From Ochrobactrum sp. CGA5 (GTDB lineage Bacteria > Pseudomonadota > Alphaproteobacteria > Rhizobiales > Rhizobiaceae), in the NCBI RefSeq assembly GCF_006345815.1, contig NZ_VCIG01000042.1, positions 124,001-188,000 on the forward strand: a stretch of 64,000 nt of DNA, written 5' to 3'. The position numbers and the translations under genes are program-made. Below are positions 25,328-35,113 of the stretch, one piece after another (within the stretch, counting starts at the first letter, position 1; each line of letters begins with the position of its first letter). The notes beneath the pieces were generated by a model that was given only the letters and a program-made list of their open reading frames with translations, did no database searches and was not told the DNA's origin.

Positions 25328-26977
25328 TCACTGGACTATCTCAAAATCATTCAAATGCACGCCGTAAACCTGCTTGAAGGTGTCATTTGCCCACTCTTCT
25401 ACACCAGCTTGATCGTAGTTCTCTGCCAACCAGCGGAAGTCATTGACGAATGCTCCATCATGCAAAATCCACTGTCGTGTTAGATCGTAGAGAGCCATGT
25501 TCCCGTAGAACTTCTCAAACATGTCCATGATCGCTTCGTCAGACTTATCTGGCCGCTTTCGTGGGTACACCCCCTGCTTGTCGCCACGATCACTAAACAG
25601 CGATAGATGGCGTAGCCAAAGTTCCCCAGCTTCTTTCTGATGCCGCTGACCAGTCAAATAGATGCCCGGCCAGCAGAAAAACTCTGGATGGGCAAGTTTG
25701 TCCCTGTAGAAAGCAATAAAGTGGGAGACAAATACCCGGATCGGCACGTTCATCGGATTGTATTCAAATGTCCGATATTCCTCCATGAGTTGTTGCAGTT
25801 CGGGTGCGCTTTTGAGCCAATTAATCACAGCGCTGATGCCCTCAATCGGATCATCATAGCCAGCTGCTCTAGTTAATTCACTCGCGATTGTGACATATTC
25901 GTCTCTCGAATAATCGATGACCGCATTTTTTAGGTGAGGCATCTCTTTGACCACAAGGCATAATAACGTGAAGCGACTACCAGCATCTACGTCCAGAAGG
26001 AAATCTTTGTATGATTCAATTTTGAGGGGGATACCTCTCGTTGGATTTATTGAGAGGTCACAGATAAGCAAAAAAAGCCCAACGGTGGGAGAATCGATGG
26101 CATCAGGCCACTCACTCTCGGTCAGTCTTAGAAACGCTTCAAATGCCTCCAAATAGATACCAAAAAGTGATCCGTTATCCTTCATGCTGGCAAGCGACGG
26201 AGGATCGGACACTAAGGCGTGGCTCAATTGAAGTTGGATGAAGCGCGCTTGCCCCTCATAGATTGCCTTCATCCCTACGGCAGGTAGTCGAATGGGTGAG
26301 CCATGATAAAAGCCCTCAATCTTTTGAGATTTCATACGCTCGAGTGAAGACTCAATGGTTTCCATTTCATCAAAGAGTGAAATACCCACGCCCGCCACGG
26401 ACTCGATCAACCCCATAACCTGAGCGTAGGTGATCAGATAGTCGTGCCCCGCCGCTTCAAAATGCGTCTGTTGCTGTAGCCATTCGGCTTTTTCTCGTGG
26501 CTCAAGGGCAAGTAGCTTGTAATGCTCAATATCTAGGGCGTTATTGACGACAGTATTGGCTCTAGCAAGCTTAGCTTGGGCAGCTTCACCCTCCCGTTGG
26601 AGTATTTGATCTGTATACCCTTTAAGCGGCTTCTTACATCCTAGTGTTGCGATAATACCTTTAAGATCATTCAAATTCGAATGGCTTTGCGCTAAATAAC
26701 TGAGGCTTAATACGAGGCCAGAAGTCGACCCGACGTGCTGCCACCAATGCACAGTTTCATGCAGGTATATAGAAAATGCTTCGATCAACTCCGGCGACAA
26801 ATCGGCGAATCGTATCGGGTGATCGTCTAGTTTCTCAATTAAAGCATGATTTACCGGACTGAGCCGAAGAACAAAACGCATCGTCTCATACATACCATGC
26901 TGATTAAGGCAGGCTTGAAAGATCGGATCGGATTCCGAGGTATCGCCAATTAATCTCACACCTTCGACCAAAGTCAT
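25328..26977 (-). CDS. HExxH putative metallopeptidase, unknown family
   Basis: This encodes 549 residues, mostly helical, with no signal peptide. An HExxH zinc motif is seen at H73-E74-T75-V76-H77 (IYLHETVHWWQHVGS). A conserved-looking YEGQARF (E241) could give the third ligand. The remainder is not recognised. It lies on the same strand about 490 bases downstream of the 1816-residue STAND NTPase. In other defence loci a protease is paired with an NTPase sensor, so a partner or effector role is conceivable but not shown. The ribosome site is weak. Confidence 0.5.
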   Translation of the reverse strand: MTLVEGVRLIGDTSESDPIFQACLNQHGMYETMRFVLRLSPVNHALIEKLDDHPIRFADLSPELIEAFSIYLHETVHWWQHVGSTSGLVLSLSYLAQSHSNLNDLKGIIATLGCKKPLKGYTDQILQREGEAAQAKLARANTVVNNALDIEHYKLLALEPREKAEWLQQQTHFEAAGHDYLITYAQVMGLIESVAGVGISLFDEMETIESSLERMKSQKIEGFYHGSPIRLPAVGMKAIYEGQARFIQLQLSHALVSDPPSLASMKDNGSLFGIYLEAFEAFLRLTESEWPDAIDSPTVGLFLLICDLSINPTRGIPLKIESYKDFLLDVDAGSRFTLLCLVVKEMPHLKNAVIDYSRDEYVTIASELTRAAGYDDPIEGISAVINWLKSAPELQQLMEEYRTFEYNPMNVPIRVFVSHFIAFYRDKLAHPEFFCWPGIYLTGQRHQKEAGELWLRHLSLFSDRGDKQGVYPRKRPDKSDEAIMDMFEKFYGNMALYDLTRQWILHDGAFVNDFRWLAENYDQAGVEEWANDTFKQVYGVHLNDFEIVQ

Positions 26978-27465
26978 TTTTCGCTCACTGCCCCTTTTTG
27001 CACGGCCGAGAATTTGTCATCAGGCAGCGAATATTGCAACCAAGGCTCTTCTTTCACGCGACTATTTGTCGGTAGCTTTATTTGTCTGATTAAAAGCCAT
27101 ACTAAAGGGACTGTTGTCTGCTGGCACTTAATCGGAAGCGGACTGTAAGCAGTCGGCCCCGATCTGGTCATATTCATCCGTTGCACGAAGAGCTGCTTTC
27201 GAGGATCCGGAGAATGTCCGCGATCGTCTGCAATGAGGTCGGTAGCTGCCGGACCGTAACGCGCCTTCATCTCAGTCGTTCGAAGCCGATCTTGAACACC
27301 TGAAAAGCGGACATTCGCTCGATCTGACGCGCATGTCGGAGCGGAGGATGAGGTCCGTCGGAAGCCGCATTGCATCAGACCCGACTGCGCGCGCACCAAC
27401 GCATGCGATTTTGCTTGCCCCTCACATCCCATTCTAAGGGCAGGGTTGCATCTGCAACCCACCTA
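26978..27465. other. Spacer between HExxH and STAND genes
   Basis: Contains an open minus-strand frame (27462-26974) with GTG start and no recognisable protein character. It also contains a hairpin GGGTTGCA/TGCAACCC at 27443-27460 just after the STAND stop codon, and text resembling decayed intergenic repeats (AAGCGGACATTCGCTCG near 27300). No gene is called. Confidence 0.45.
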
Positions 27466-30400
27466 TCACTGGGCGGCATCAGTGAAAGGCATGTCTCTCT
27501 TGATGTTTTTGAACGTCTCGCTCAGCTGAAGTGCAGCGCTGCGGCGGTCGCCCATATCGACCAGAAAATCCAGAATCCGTAACATCTTCTGTGCTAGGCT
27601 GATATCGAGAGATTGCCTCTTCTCAGACAGGTTTTGTACCATGACCGCGATACGAGCGGGCAACATGGTGTTGGTCCAGCCCGCTCTGGTCAGGTCTTCC
27701 ATCTCGAAAATTGCGATCACCTGATCGGAAAACCGCTCAGGCGGGTAGTGTTCCGCAGCTCTTTCCACAAGTGTAAGGTAGTCTTCTGCCACAGAGGGCA
27801 CCCAACCCGCCGTTTTGATGAACTTGTCGACGAGCGGCATCACCACTTCAATCTCTGACCAGTCGCCGTTTGCAAACCGTGCGGCCATGTCGGCCTTGGG
27901 GACATGGACGAACATGAATGACGGAATGAGACGAGGAAGGTCATAGCCGTAGACTTCGCCTTCCCGATACGAACGCCGTTCGAAGGTTCTGTCTTGAAGG
28001 ACGCGGGTCAACGCGGAATCAAGAATGGCAATCGCATCAGGCGACACTTCATCGGCGTCCAGCACTGTCAGGCAAATGAAAATATCGACAAAGCCGGAGA
28101 GGAGCGACAGGCTTTGCTCGTCGTCGAGCTGATAGATTTTTGACAGATATCGAGTGGTCGCGTCCTCTTCACTGAGGTGGGTACAGACATAGGCAAGTGT
28201 GTTCGACAATTGACCGATCCATTGAAGAAGGTCGGTATGCCTATCGTCACGTCCGTGCGGGTCGTCCTCTCGCCAGCTAGGGTTCATTCGCTCCAACGTC
28301 CAATCCAGCAGGCTATCGGCCAGCGTGAGGAACTTCGTACGCAATTCAGCATCAACCATGAGCTTGCCGACTGGAATGAACGTAAGAACTTCTCTAGCTG
28401 AATCCCAATCCCAGTAGCGACGAGGATCCTGCCAGACCATTTCGGCGTCATCGTCCTCCTGGTCAATGCCGTCGCCTTCTTCAGCGAACCAGTTCATTCG
28501 TTCTTGCGGGGCCAACTCCCACGCTGCTGGAGGGGTGATCAGTTCAGGGTAGCCAGAAGACGCGAGGTATGCCTCGATCGAACTTTGCGCGACGTCCAGT
28601 CGCTCGGTTTGTTCACGCTGAGCATCAAACGAACGCCCCCCACTTCCGCGCGGTGGCCGTTGCCGAATGCAGAGGCGTAATCCGAGATCGAGACCGGTCC
28701 ATGCAAGTCGCCGGTCGCTGTCCCAGCATGCAAGGCACTGCTTGGTCGCCTCACGGCTTACCTGATCTAACGGATGCACCGTCAGGGCCAAAAGTCGTTC
28801 CGCTGCTTCGTGATGTTCGGACTCTTGCGAAACTTGGCTTGCCAGAGCCTTGGCAACAAACAGCAGCGGGTGCCACGGGATAATCGAGCCAGCGAACCAG
28901 TCTTCGTCGGGTTCAGGAGTTCGGAACGCACGGTCCAATACATCCCTGGCCCACGACCGAAAATCGTCGCTGCTCTCATCCGGAAAGCAGAAGGCGACGG
29001 CTGCCGCTCCCGCTACCGCGCCGCGCGTCATATCGCTAATGTCCCCGCTGTCTCGCTGGGTAAACATTTGCGCGTGGTCGATACCCTTTGCCGTTTCCCA
29101 CGCCTCGCCGATAGTCATCCGTGCAGATATGGTACCGTTCTGAAATGTATCGGTGACCCAATTAAACAGCGCCATTTCGCGCATGGTTTGTTCGTGACGC
29201 TGCGCAGCCTCTACCGATTTAGGCTCTTCGCTCTTGGGGTTCTCCAGGTAGACGAGCTGCTTGCCTGGCTCGTCCGGGAGCTTTTGGCTGCGGTAGTTTT
29301 CCAACTTGCCCCACTCGGCCCAATTGTCTGCGGTTTCCCGCAATTGCTGAGCATGGACATCGTTTTTTCGTTGCTCTTCGTATTCGAACGGCAGGTCGTT
29401 GGGGAAGTTTTGTATCGCTATCTGTGCTGCTTCGCGAAGCGCATCGTTGCCACAAAGCACAAAGAGCTGCGCCAATTGCCGCAGCTCCATTTTTCGGCAT
29501 GGCCGTTCAAAGTCCTTTTGAACGGCCTCGATATGGGGTCGGTCGCTGCGCTTCCCCCTGAACCCGATCAACATCGACTGTGAGCTGCCGTGTTCGTTGA
29601 CCCAGCGTTGGACATCAGCGTGCCACAAACGCTGGTTGGTCACGAGCGGCAGCGTCGCTTCAGAAACGCGCTTTGTTTCGAGAGCGATGCAAACGGCGAT
29701 GGCGAGCGGTGTGACGCTTTCATGGCCTTCGACGATGCGCCGGATTACTTCGTCCGGTTCGGCGCCTGCCTCAATTTGCTCGAAGGCCCACGAATCCACT
29801 GCATGAAGAGCGCATTTGATGGCTTGAGGACCCCACCAACCCCGGCCCCAAAGGTATTCTCTGGTGCCACCCCACATTATTTGCGTGCCCCAGGGAAAAG
29901 CGAACTCCGATGAAATGAGTGTACCGCGTCGATCGTAATCGAGGCGATGCAATTGACGCCAGGCGGTGATGGCGTGGTTGCAAAGCCGGCGCGTGAGGCG
30001 CAGTGCGGTTTCAGCGCTGTGTTGGAACAATGACCGAAATGGTTCTCTAAGCGGTGAAGCGGGAAAATAGGTACCCCTGCTGTCGTCGATCGCCAGATGA
30101 TCCCAGTCCCAGTGAGAGACGCCGCCAATCAGGCCAAGGGACGGTGGGCTGTCCAACATGCGCTGTTCGAGTTGTGTCAGTTCACTTTCCGGTTTGGCAC
30201 GTAGTCGCTCCCTTTCTTCGGCGTGTTCCTGTGCCTCGCGGCGCAGGCGATTTTGCGTATCTTCCGGCAACTCCTTTATGAGTTGCGCCTCCGCAAACGC
30301 CGCTAGCTCCTCGGCATGGGTTTGCGCCAGCGTGGCTGAGAATCCAATAATGTCCTGATAGACGTCGAAATGGATACGCTCCTGGGTCGAAAACCTAGCC

Positions 30401-32916
30401 AGATAGTCACTGACCACGTTCGGGTATGACTCCGCAGACAAAATCACAAGGGAACGAAGCTTGGATGCCAGCCCTGAAAGGGCTTCACGTCGGCCGACAT
30501 CACCCCATTCCCCCAAATCCGTTGAAAAGCGGCGAGGATACTCAACGGCCTCGATGCTTGTAAGCCATGCGAACGCTTGAGAGACGATCCGCTCCGAGAT
30601 GACATTTGGAATTCCGCGAAGAGCGTTCTGCCAGACCTCAAACACCGGCAAAATTTGCGGTACGAGCGTCTTCGGAAGAGCATCTAGCCTGGCAAAGATC
30701 CAGCCCAGCATTTGCTGCCACATCGTGAAGTCGGATGGCCATCCGAGCGCGTCGGCATATCGAATGATCTCACTTCGATCGAGGTCCTTGGTCGCCGCGT
30801 TGTGCGATAGGATGTAGTCGTTTGGGCGCGTCCGTTCCGCCTGAAACCAAACCAACACTTTTTCCAGCAATCGGTAGTTGTCAGCGTCGACAACCCGGTC
30901 AAACACTTCCACGTGTTCGTTGAAATCTGTCGCGCTGAGTGGACCCAGTAGCCATGCGCGCATCCACTGACTTCTCAGGTTTGAGGCCTCGATACGCGCT
31001 AGGTTTGATTGCCAATTCTCTTCGTTGGCAAATTCCAACTGTGACAGCAATTCAACGACACGACCGAGTACCGGAGGTTCGCCAACTGCGCTGATTGCCC
31101 CAATCCAATCGTCTTCGTCCTTAAGCGAGTGAAGAAATGACCATTCAAAAAAAATGTCGTGAGAGAATTTTGCGCTGTGGCCTTCCTCAACTTCCTCAAT
31201 GATGCCGTCCGCAATCAGCGCCTGAAGCGTATCGATCGTTGCATGCTTGAGCCGGGAAAGCGCAAAAGGCCGTCCCAACTGACGGCAGGCAGCGCGCGCA
31301 AGGTCAATGATCGCGCGTTGTCGCAGCAAGACCTCGGAAGAGGAGGCGTTATAGCCGCCGCCTCGCCACCAGCGTTGTGTCAGGTCGATTTCCGATCGCG
31401 GTGCCGAAATTGTATCGCCAGAGGACAGCTCTCGGGCCAACACCGATGCAAAGAACGGACGACGAGCGATCTGCTGCACCTGAGGTGTAGAAAACAGCAG
31501 GGGACGCAAACCAGGCAGGTCGTCCGCAAGCGCGGTGGCTTCATTGTCATCGAATGGCCTGACTTCCACCATGCCGATACCCTGCATGGCAAAAAGCTCA
31601 GCGGGGAGCCAGTTGCGCAGCGGCTCAATCCCGATGTCACGAGCGGTGACAACGACGCGCCAGTCGCTCAGCGCCTCGGAGTGCAGGATCGGTTGAAGCA
31701 GGTCAGTGACAATGTTGCGTTGCGCCGACTCAATGCGATCGATGCCGTCTATGAACAGATAGGGCGTCCCTAGCGCCCCGATTTCCGCGAGCAGGGTCTT
31801 CGGGTCATGGCAGGACAATCCGATGGACTGCGCGAAGGCCTGCCAACTGTTCCCCGCCAAGCGGTCGGGAGTCAGAAACAGAATCGGGCCCGCGGCCAGA
31901 CAGTTCAGGGCAAGATGTTTCAGTGCGGCGGTTTTGCCTGTACCTGGCAACCCGTGGACTTGAACGAACCGATGATTTTTTGCGGCTTCGTCCAGCGCTT
32001 CATGTAGTTTCGGGCGTGGAACCGCCACACCGCCAATCCGAACTTCAATGGATTGCGGCCAGTCCGTGGCAATGGTCTTTACAAGCTCAATATCGTTCCG
32101 CAATACACTGCTACCGCGAAATTGGAATCGTCCCTTAAGTGCCAACAAGAGGTTAGGACGTTCAAGGGAAGCTGCCCGTCCTCGGCTCTCGCTGGCGAGG
32201 CGCAGCAGGGCTTCCCAGAAGTCCTGACCGCGTCCTGACTTGGAATCGGCGAGAACACTTTGGAGCTGCTGAACTAACAGGGGTGAGGTGGCTTCGCCCT
32301 CATGCAAGGCATCCATCTGAATGGCCACGAAATGCCTGAGAAACCGATGCGATTGAGCTTCATCGAGTTTCGCGCCTGTGTACTCGGCCAGAATGCTCTC
32401 TATTGCATTCTTTATTTGGCGGTGCGTTGCGCTTGCGGGGCCGTCTGTTGCGAAACGTTTGGCAAAGTGTGTTGCATCGGCGCTGGCGCGTGCCCAGTCA
32501 CAAACATTTCGTAGCGCGCGAAGACGATCGGCCGAGATGGTGTCCACCACACAGCCATATCGATCGATGCCCTCCCGAAAATCGGGCTTGGCCAACGTAT
32601 CCCAACTGGCTGTGATGACGCTTCGAAAGTCGGTATTGGTCGTTCCCGCCCCAATTCGAAGCGATCTCTTAACTTGAAGGCTTAGTTGCGCGGCGGAGCC
32701 ATCGTTGGCATTCGCATCTACGATAAGATCGTCGAGTGGGTGACCGAAGGACGACTGTTGGAACGACACCCTCGCAACGACATATGCGTCAAGGCTCGGT
32801 GCACCGGTTTCTGCGAGCAGGCTCGCCAAATAGACGCCAGCAACCCTATCCTCATAGGTGAATCCGCTGCCGGCGGTAAGCTCGGCGGACTGTGTATGCT
32901 CGGTCGACTCGCTCAT
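27466..32916 (-). CDS. STAND/NACHT-like NTPase with N-terminal nuclease-like domain
   Basis: This encodes 1816 residues. The first 120 look like a PD-(D/E)xK-type nuclease: E22 in FTYEDRV, D62-D63 in HPLDDLIVD, and Q81-V82-K83 in LSLQVKRS. A P-loop NTPase follows, with Walker A GLPGTGKT (322-329), Walker B YLFIDGID (386-393) and a sensor-like VVVTARD near 420. The C-terminal 1100 residues are helical and tryptophan-rich, as in repeat-type ligand-sensing regions. This layout matches NLR-like anti-phage proteins such as Avs, which sense phage proteins and cleave DNA. Its membership in any named family is not established. A zinc-ribbon gene lies just upstream. Confidence 0.7.
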   Translation of the reverse strand: MSESTEHTQSAELTAGSGFTYEDRVAGVYLASLLAETGAPSLDAYVVARVSFQQSSFGHPLDDLIVDANANDGSAAQLSLQVKRSLRIGAGTTNTDFRSVITASWDTLAKPDFREGIDRYGCVVDTISADRLRALRNVCDWARASADATHFAKRFATDGPASATHRQIKNAIESILAEYTGAKLDEAQSHRFLRHFVAIQMDALHEGEATSPLLVQQLQSVLADSKSGRGQDFWEALLRLASESRGRAASLERPNLLLALKGRFQFRGSSVLRNDIELVKTIATDWPQSIEVRIGGVAVPRPKLHEALDEAAKNHRFVQVHGLPGTGKTAALKHLALNCLAAGPILFLTPDRLAGNSWQAFAQSIGLSCHDPKTLLAEIGALGTPYLFIDGIDRIESAQRNIVTDLLQPILHSEALSDWRVVVTARDIGIEPLRNWLPAELFAMQGIGMVEVRPFDDNEATALADDLPGLRPLLFSTPQVQQIARRPFFASVLARELSSGDTISAPRSEIDLTQRWWRGGGYNASSSEVLLRQRAIIDLARAACRQLGRPFALSRLKHATIDTLQALIADGIIEEVEEGHSAKFSHDIFFEWSFLHSLKDEDDWIGAISAVGEPPVLGRVVELLSQLEFANEENWQSNLARIEASNLRSQWMRAWLLGPLSATDFNEHVEVFDRVVDADNYRLLEKVLVWFQAERTRPNDYILSHNAATKDLDRSEIIRYADALGWPSDFTMWQQMLGWIFARLDALPKTLVPQILPVFEVWQNALRGIPNVISERIVSQAFAWLTSIEAVEYPRRFSTDLGEWGDVGRREALSGLASKLRSLVILSAESYPNVVSDYLARFSTQERIHFDVYQDIIGFSATLAQTHAEELAAFAEAQLIKELPEDTQNRLRREAQEHAEERERLRAKPESELTQLEQRMLDSPPSLGLIGGVSHWDWDHLAIDDSRGTYFPASPLREPFRSLFQHSAETALRLTRRLCNHAITAWRQLHRLDYDRRGTLISSEFAFPWGTQIMWGGTREYLWGRGWWGPQAIKCALHAVDSWAFEQIEAGAEPDEVIRRIVEGHESVTPLAIAVCIALETKRVSEATLPLVTNQRLWHADVQRWVNEHGSSQSMLIGFRGKRSDRPHIEAVQKDFERPCRKMELRQLAQLFVLCGNDALREAAQIAIQNFPNDLPFEYEEQRKNDVHAQQLRETADNWAEWGKLENYRSQKLPDEPGKQLVYLENPKSEEPKSVEAAQRHEQTMREMALFNWVTDTFQNGTISARMTIGEAWETAKGIDHAQMFTQRDSGDISDMTRGAVAGAAAVAFCFPDESSDDFRSWARDVLDRAFRTPEPDEDWFAGSIIPWHPLLFVAKALASQVSQESEHHEAAERLLALTVHPLDQVSREATKQCLACWDSDRRLAWTGLDLGLRLCIRQRPPRGSGGRSFDAQREQTERLDVAQSSIEAYLASSGYPELITPPAAWELAPQERMNWFAEEGDGIDQEDDDAEMVWQDPRRYWDWDSAREVLTFIPVGKLMVDAELRTKFLTLADSLLDWTLERMNPSWREDDPHGRDDRHTDLLQWIGQLSNTLAYVCTHLSEEDATTRYLSKIYQLDDEQSLSLLSGFVDIFICLTVLDADEVSPDAIAILDSALTRVLQDRTFERRSYREGEVYGYDLPRLIPSFMFVHVPKADMAARFANGDWSEIEVVMPLVDKFIKTAGWVPSVAEDYLTLVERAAEHYPPERFSDQVIAIFEMEDLTRAGWTNTMLPARIAVMVQNLSEKRQSLDISLAQKMLRILDFLVDMGDRRSAALQLSETFKNIKRDMPFTDAAQ

Positions 32917-32991
32917 GTCCGGTATATTATCGTCCTTGGCGTCTACAGCATAGCTTTCGTTCTCGTTCTGTCCTCCGCACCACCCAGCGAT

Positions 32992-34056
32992 CTAAATATC
33001 GAACAAATCGAGGTCGACTTTCGAGAGCAACCAGCCAAACGGAAAATGTTGATTTGTCAGGCATCCATCGCACTCGATGCTCTCAGCGATAAATAGCCTC
33101 GGCGCTTCCGACTTCTTGATGCGAAGCTGCGCGTTGCACACCGGACACTGCATGAATTCCCCGAAGTTCGAATTCACGAAGTTGGTAATACGGGATCGAT
33201 CCTTGGTGAAAAGAGCTTCGTACGTTCCCAGCGAAGTGAATAGCATCCAGTTTTGATACTTCTTACTGGACTCCCGCATGCGCCCATAAAGCTCGATCTG
33301 CATGACGTGCAAAAACAAAAGCAGCATGGCCAGCTGCGAGTACGTGCCACCTGAATAGATGTCATCATCCAGTGGATTCTTGAAAATGAAGTTCAGGTTG
33401 TAGTCTTCTGTCTGGTTTCGCCGAAACTCGGTGACCAAATGGGTAGCCTTGTCGAAGAGTCCTGCAAATCCCGCTTCGTTCTGGAAGTTGAAGGCTGCAT
33501 CGTAGACAGCATCGGGATTTGTGAAACTGGAGCCCTTCGTGGCGGTCATCGCTGCTTCAAGGAGGCTCTTGATACCAGCTTCGTCGAGTTCGGTTCTGCG
33601 CAGGAGGTTTTTGGCATCCGTTTTCAGTTTGTCGAAGAATGCTCTTTCGTCCGCACACATTTGCGCCGCGATCAGCAGGCTTTCCTTGAGTGGTTTTCTG
33701 AGCAGCGAAAACGCGACCGTGAATTTTCTTTTTTCCAAGGAGCGAAGTGCTTCGTAGATAAAGTGAAGCATGTCCGCAAAGAGCGCATTGCAGACGTGGT
33801 TCACCACCGCACGACGCTCCAATTCCCCTCTGCCAGTTTTTTCTAGGAAGTCCAGGATATGGACTCCGCTCTCAAGCAGACGCTTATCGTCCTCCGATTC
33901 GATCTCGAAATGGATATGTCCCGCTTTCTGGATTTCCATCTGCACTAGCAGGCCAGCCATGAGGTCGTGGAGATGGAAACAAAACTCGTGCTGAGCTTGG
34001 GATTTTTTCGGAATGTTCCGCAAACGCTCAGAGTCGATGATTCCTATCGGCTTCAT
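32992..34056 (-). CDS. Unknown protein with C-terminal zinc ribbon
   Basis: About 354 residues, mainly helical. A C-terminal CPVC ... CDGC pair (about 302-335) forms a likely zinc ribbon. The N-terminal part is His/Glu-rich and helical (HEFCFHLHDLMAGLLVQ). No catalytic motif is recognised. The ATG at 34056 has a G-rich site 9 bases upstream; the open frame extends to 34113. It precedes the STAND gene by 75 bases on the same strand and is probably co-transcribed with it. Confidence 0.6.
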   Translation of the reverse strand: MKPIGIIDSERLRNIPKKSQAQHEFCFHLHDLMAGLLVQMEIQKAGHIHFEIESEDDKRLLESGVHILDFLEKTGRGELERRAVVNHVCNALFADMLHFIYEALRSLEKRKFTVAFSLLRKPLKESLLIAAQMCADERAFFDKLKTDAKNLLRRTELDEAGIKSLLEAAMTATKGSSFTNPDAVYDAAFNFQNEAGFAGLFDKATHLVTEFRRNQTEDYNLNFIFKNPLDDDIYSGGTYSQLAMLLLFLHVMQIELYGRMRESSKKYQNWMLFTSLGTYEALFTKDRSRITNFVNSNFGEFMQCPVCNAQLRIKKSEAPRLFIAESIECDGCLTNQHFPFGWLLSKVDLDLFDI

Positions 34057-34362
34057 GTCAGTGCGTCCCCCTGCGGTTCGAAAGCGAGCGAACCGAATTC
34101 GTCGTCTCCGCATTCATTGGCATTGTCCGTTATGTTTAGCCGCCTCGTCGACGGTTAGCATTCGAAGAACGACTTATCGAACAGCGTCTCCGGACCCATC
34201 AATAACCTCGTGCACTATTAGTTAGCAACCGATGCGGCACCAATTCTTAAGTCAATGTAAAGTTTACTATTTCCAATGTCGCAAAGCTCGCAGTCTCTTT
34301 CAACCCGCTGCAATCGAAATCACTTCATCGTCTGCTAGAAGATCAGGTCGGGCCGAACTCCC

Positions 34363-34721
34363 TTGAAATCCAAATATTCGTTTTTAAAATTACACTCGTC
34401 CGACACCCCAGTCCCCCTACAAAGGGAAAGTGTTCAACATACAGGGTCTGACTTGGAGCTTTTTCTATTCGAGCGCTCACATAGCCTATCTGCAACTATT
34501 AATGAGCTGAAATGGAAAGCCAAACTTCTTCGCCGTGAAGAGGGTATTCCTGGAACCAGGCGCTAACTCGCATTGCCAATCAAGAAGGTTATGCAAGCTC
34601 GGGTTTATTGATCCGTGATTATGAAGCCCATAAACCCAAACCAACGGCTTTGCCCAAAACCGGCTATCTCATTGAGACCCTTCCGGTCGATTTAGAGTAT
34701 CGAGGGCAGGCAATCGATTGA
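34363..34721 (+). pseudogene. Relic of an LK-x-AK-type (glyoxalase-superfamily-like) protein
   Basis: The frame from a TTG at 34363 reads SLSATINELKWKAKLLRREEGIPGT and then stops. One base off, it continues ALTRIANQEGYASSGLLIRDYEAHKP to a TGA at 34719-34721. The join (GIPGT-QALTRIANQEGY) resembles the helical domain found in proteins named glyoxalase superfamily in Rhizobiales plasmids and islands. One missing base near 34559 explains the break. There is no ATG. It lies between the cargo and the right 32-bp site. Confidence 0.5.
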
Positions 34722-34951
34722 CAACTACCACTTTTGAGAACGTGATGCGTCGGATAGAACCTGACAAACCTGAAGGGACGAGATCGCTTTGGGGTGCGGC
34801 AGAATATATCGACCGTCACCACCTGAGCGCGGACATGCTGCCGATCGACAGCGAATATGACTACAATCGGGTTGGATGCCGAATGTCTGCTTCTTCGGAT
34901 TTTCGGCGAGAACCGGACAGTCCGCAGTCGGCCCCTTTCCGGTCAATATGA
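34718..34951 (+). other. Doubtful short reading frame beside right core site
   Basis: The frame starts with TTG overlapping the preceding TGA. Its first 50 codons (FENVMRRIEPDKPEGTRSLWGAAEYIDRHHL) look protein-like, but the rest merges with repetitive intergenic text. It may be a gene fragment. Confidence 0.25.
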
Positions 34952-34970
34952 ACGCTAGTTTGACGCGACT

Positions 34971-35002
34971 ACATATGGCAAAATTCCCCTTTTGCCATAT
35001 GT
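34971..35002. repeat. Right 32-bp recombinase-like core site
   Basis: Perfect 13-bp inverted arms (ACATATGGCAAAA and TTTTGCCATATGT) flank the 6-bp spacer TTCCCC. It differs from the site at 16789-16820 almost only in the spacer. A partial extra copy of one arm (CTTTTGCCATGTC) lies at 35036-35047. Confidence 0.6.
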
Positions 35003-35113
35003 CATACACTTCACTGTACCTGTGCACTACCGGCACTTTTGCCATGTCTTTTACAGAGGATCTTTCCACAGCCGTTCGTATAGTTAGGTCTAACCTTTAA
35101 TCCCGGCACAATA

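Noticed and set aside
26974-27462. Open frame of 162 codons between the HExxH and STAND genes
   Set aside because: It has a GTG start, no ribosome site, no protein-like pattern, and overlaps repetitive intergenic text; called as spacer.
28774-29583. Long plus-strand frames opposite the STAND gene (also 31159-31773)
   Set aside because: They are antisense shadows of a high-GC, strongly coding minus-strand gene and lack domains or ribosome sites.
16789-35002. CRISPR-like interpretation of the repeated palindromes
   Set aside because: Only two copies exist, 18 kb apart, with no spacer array and no cas genes.
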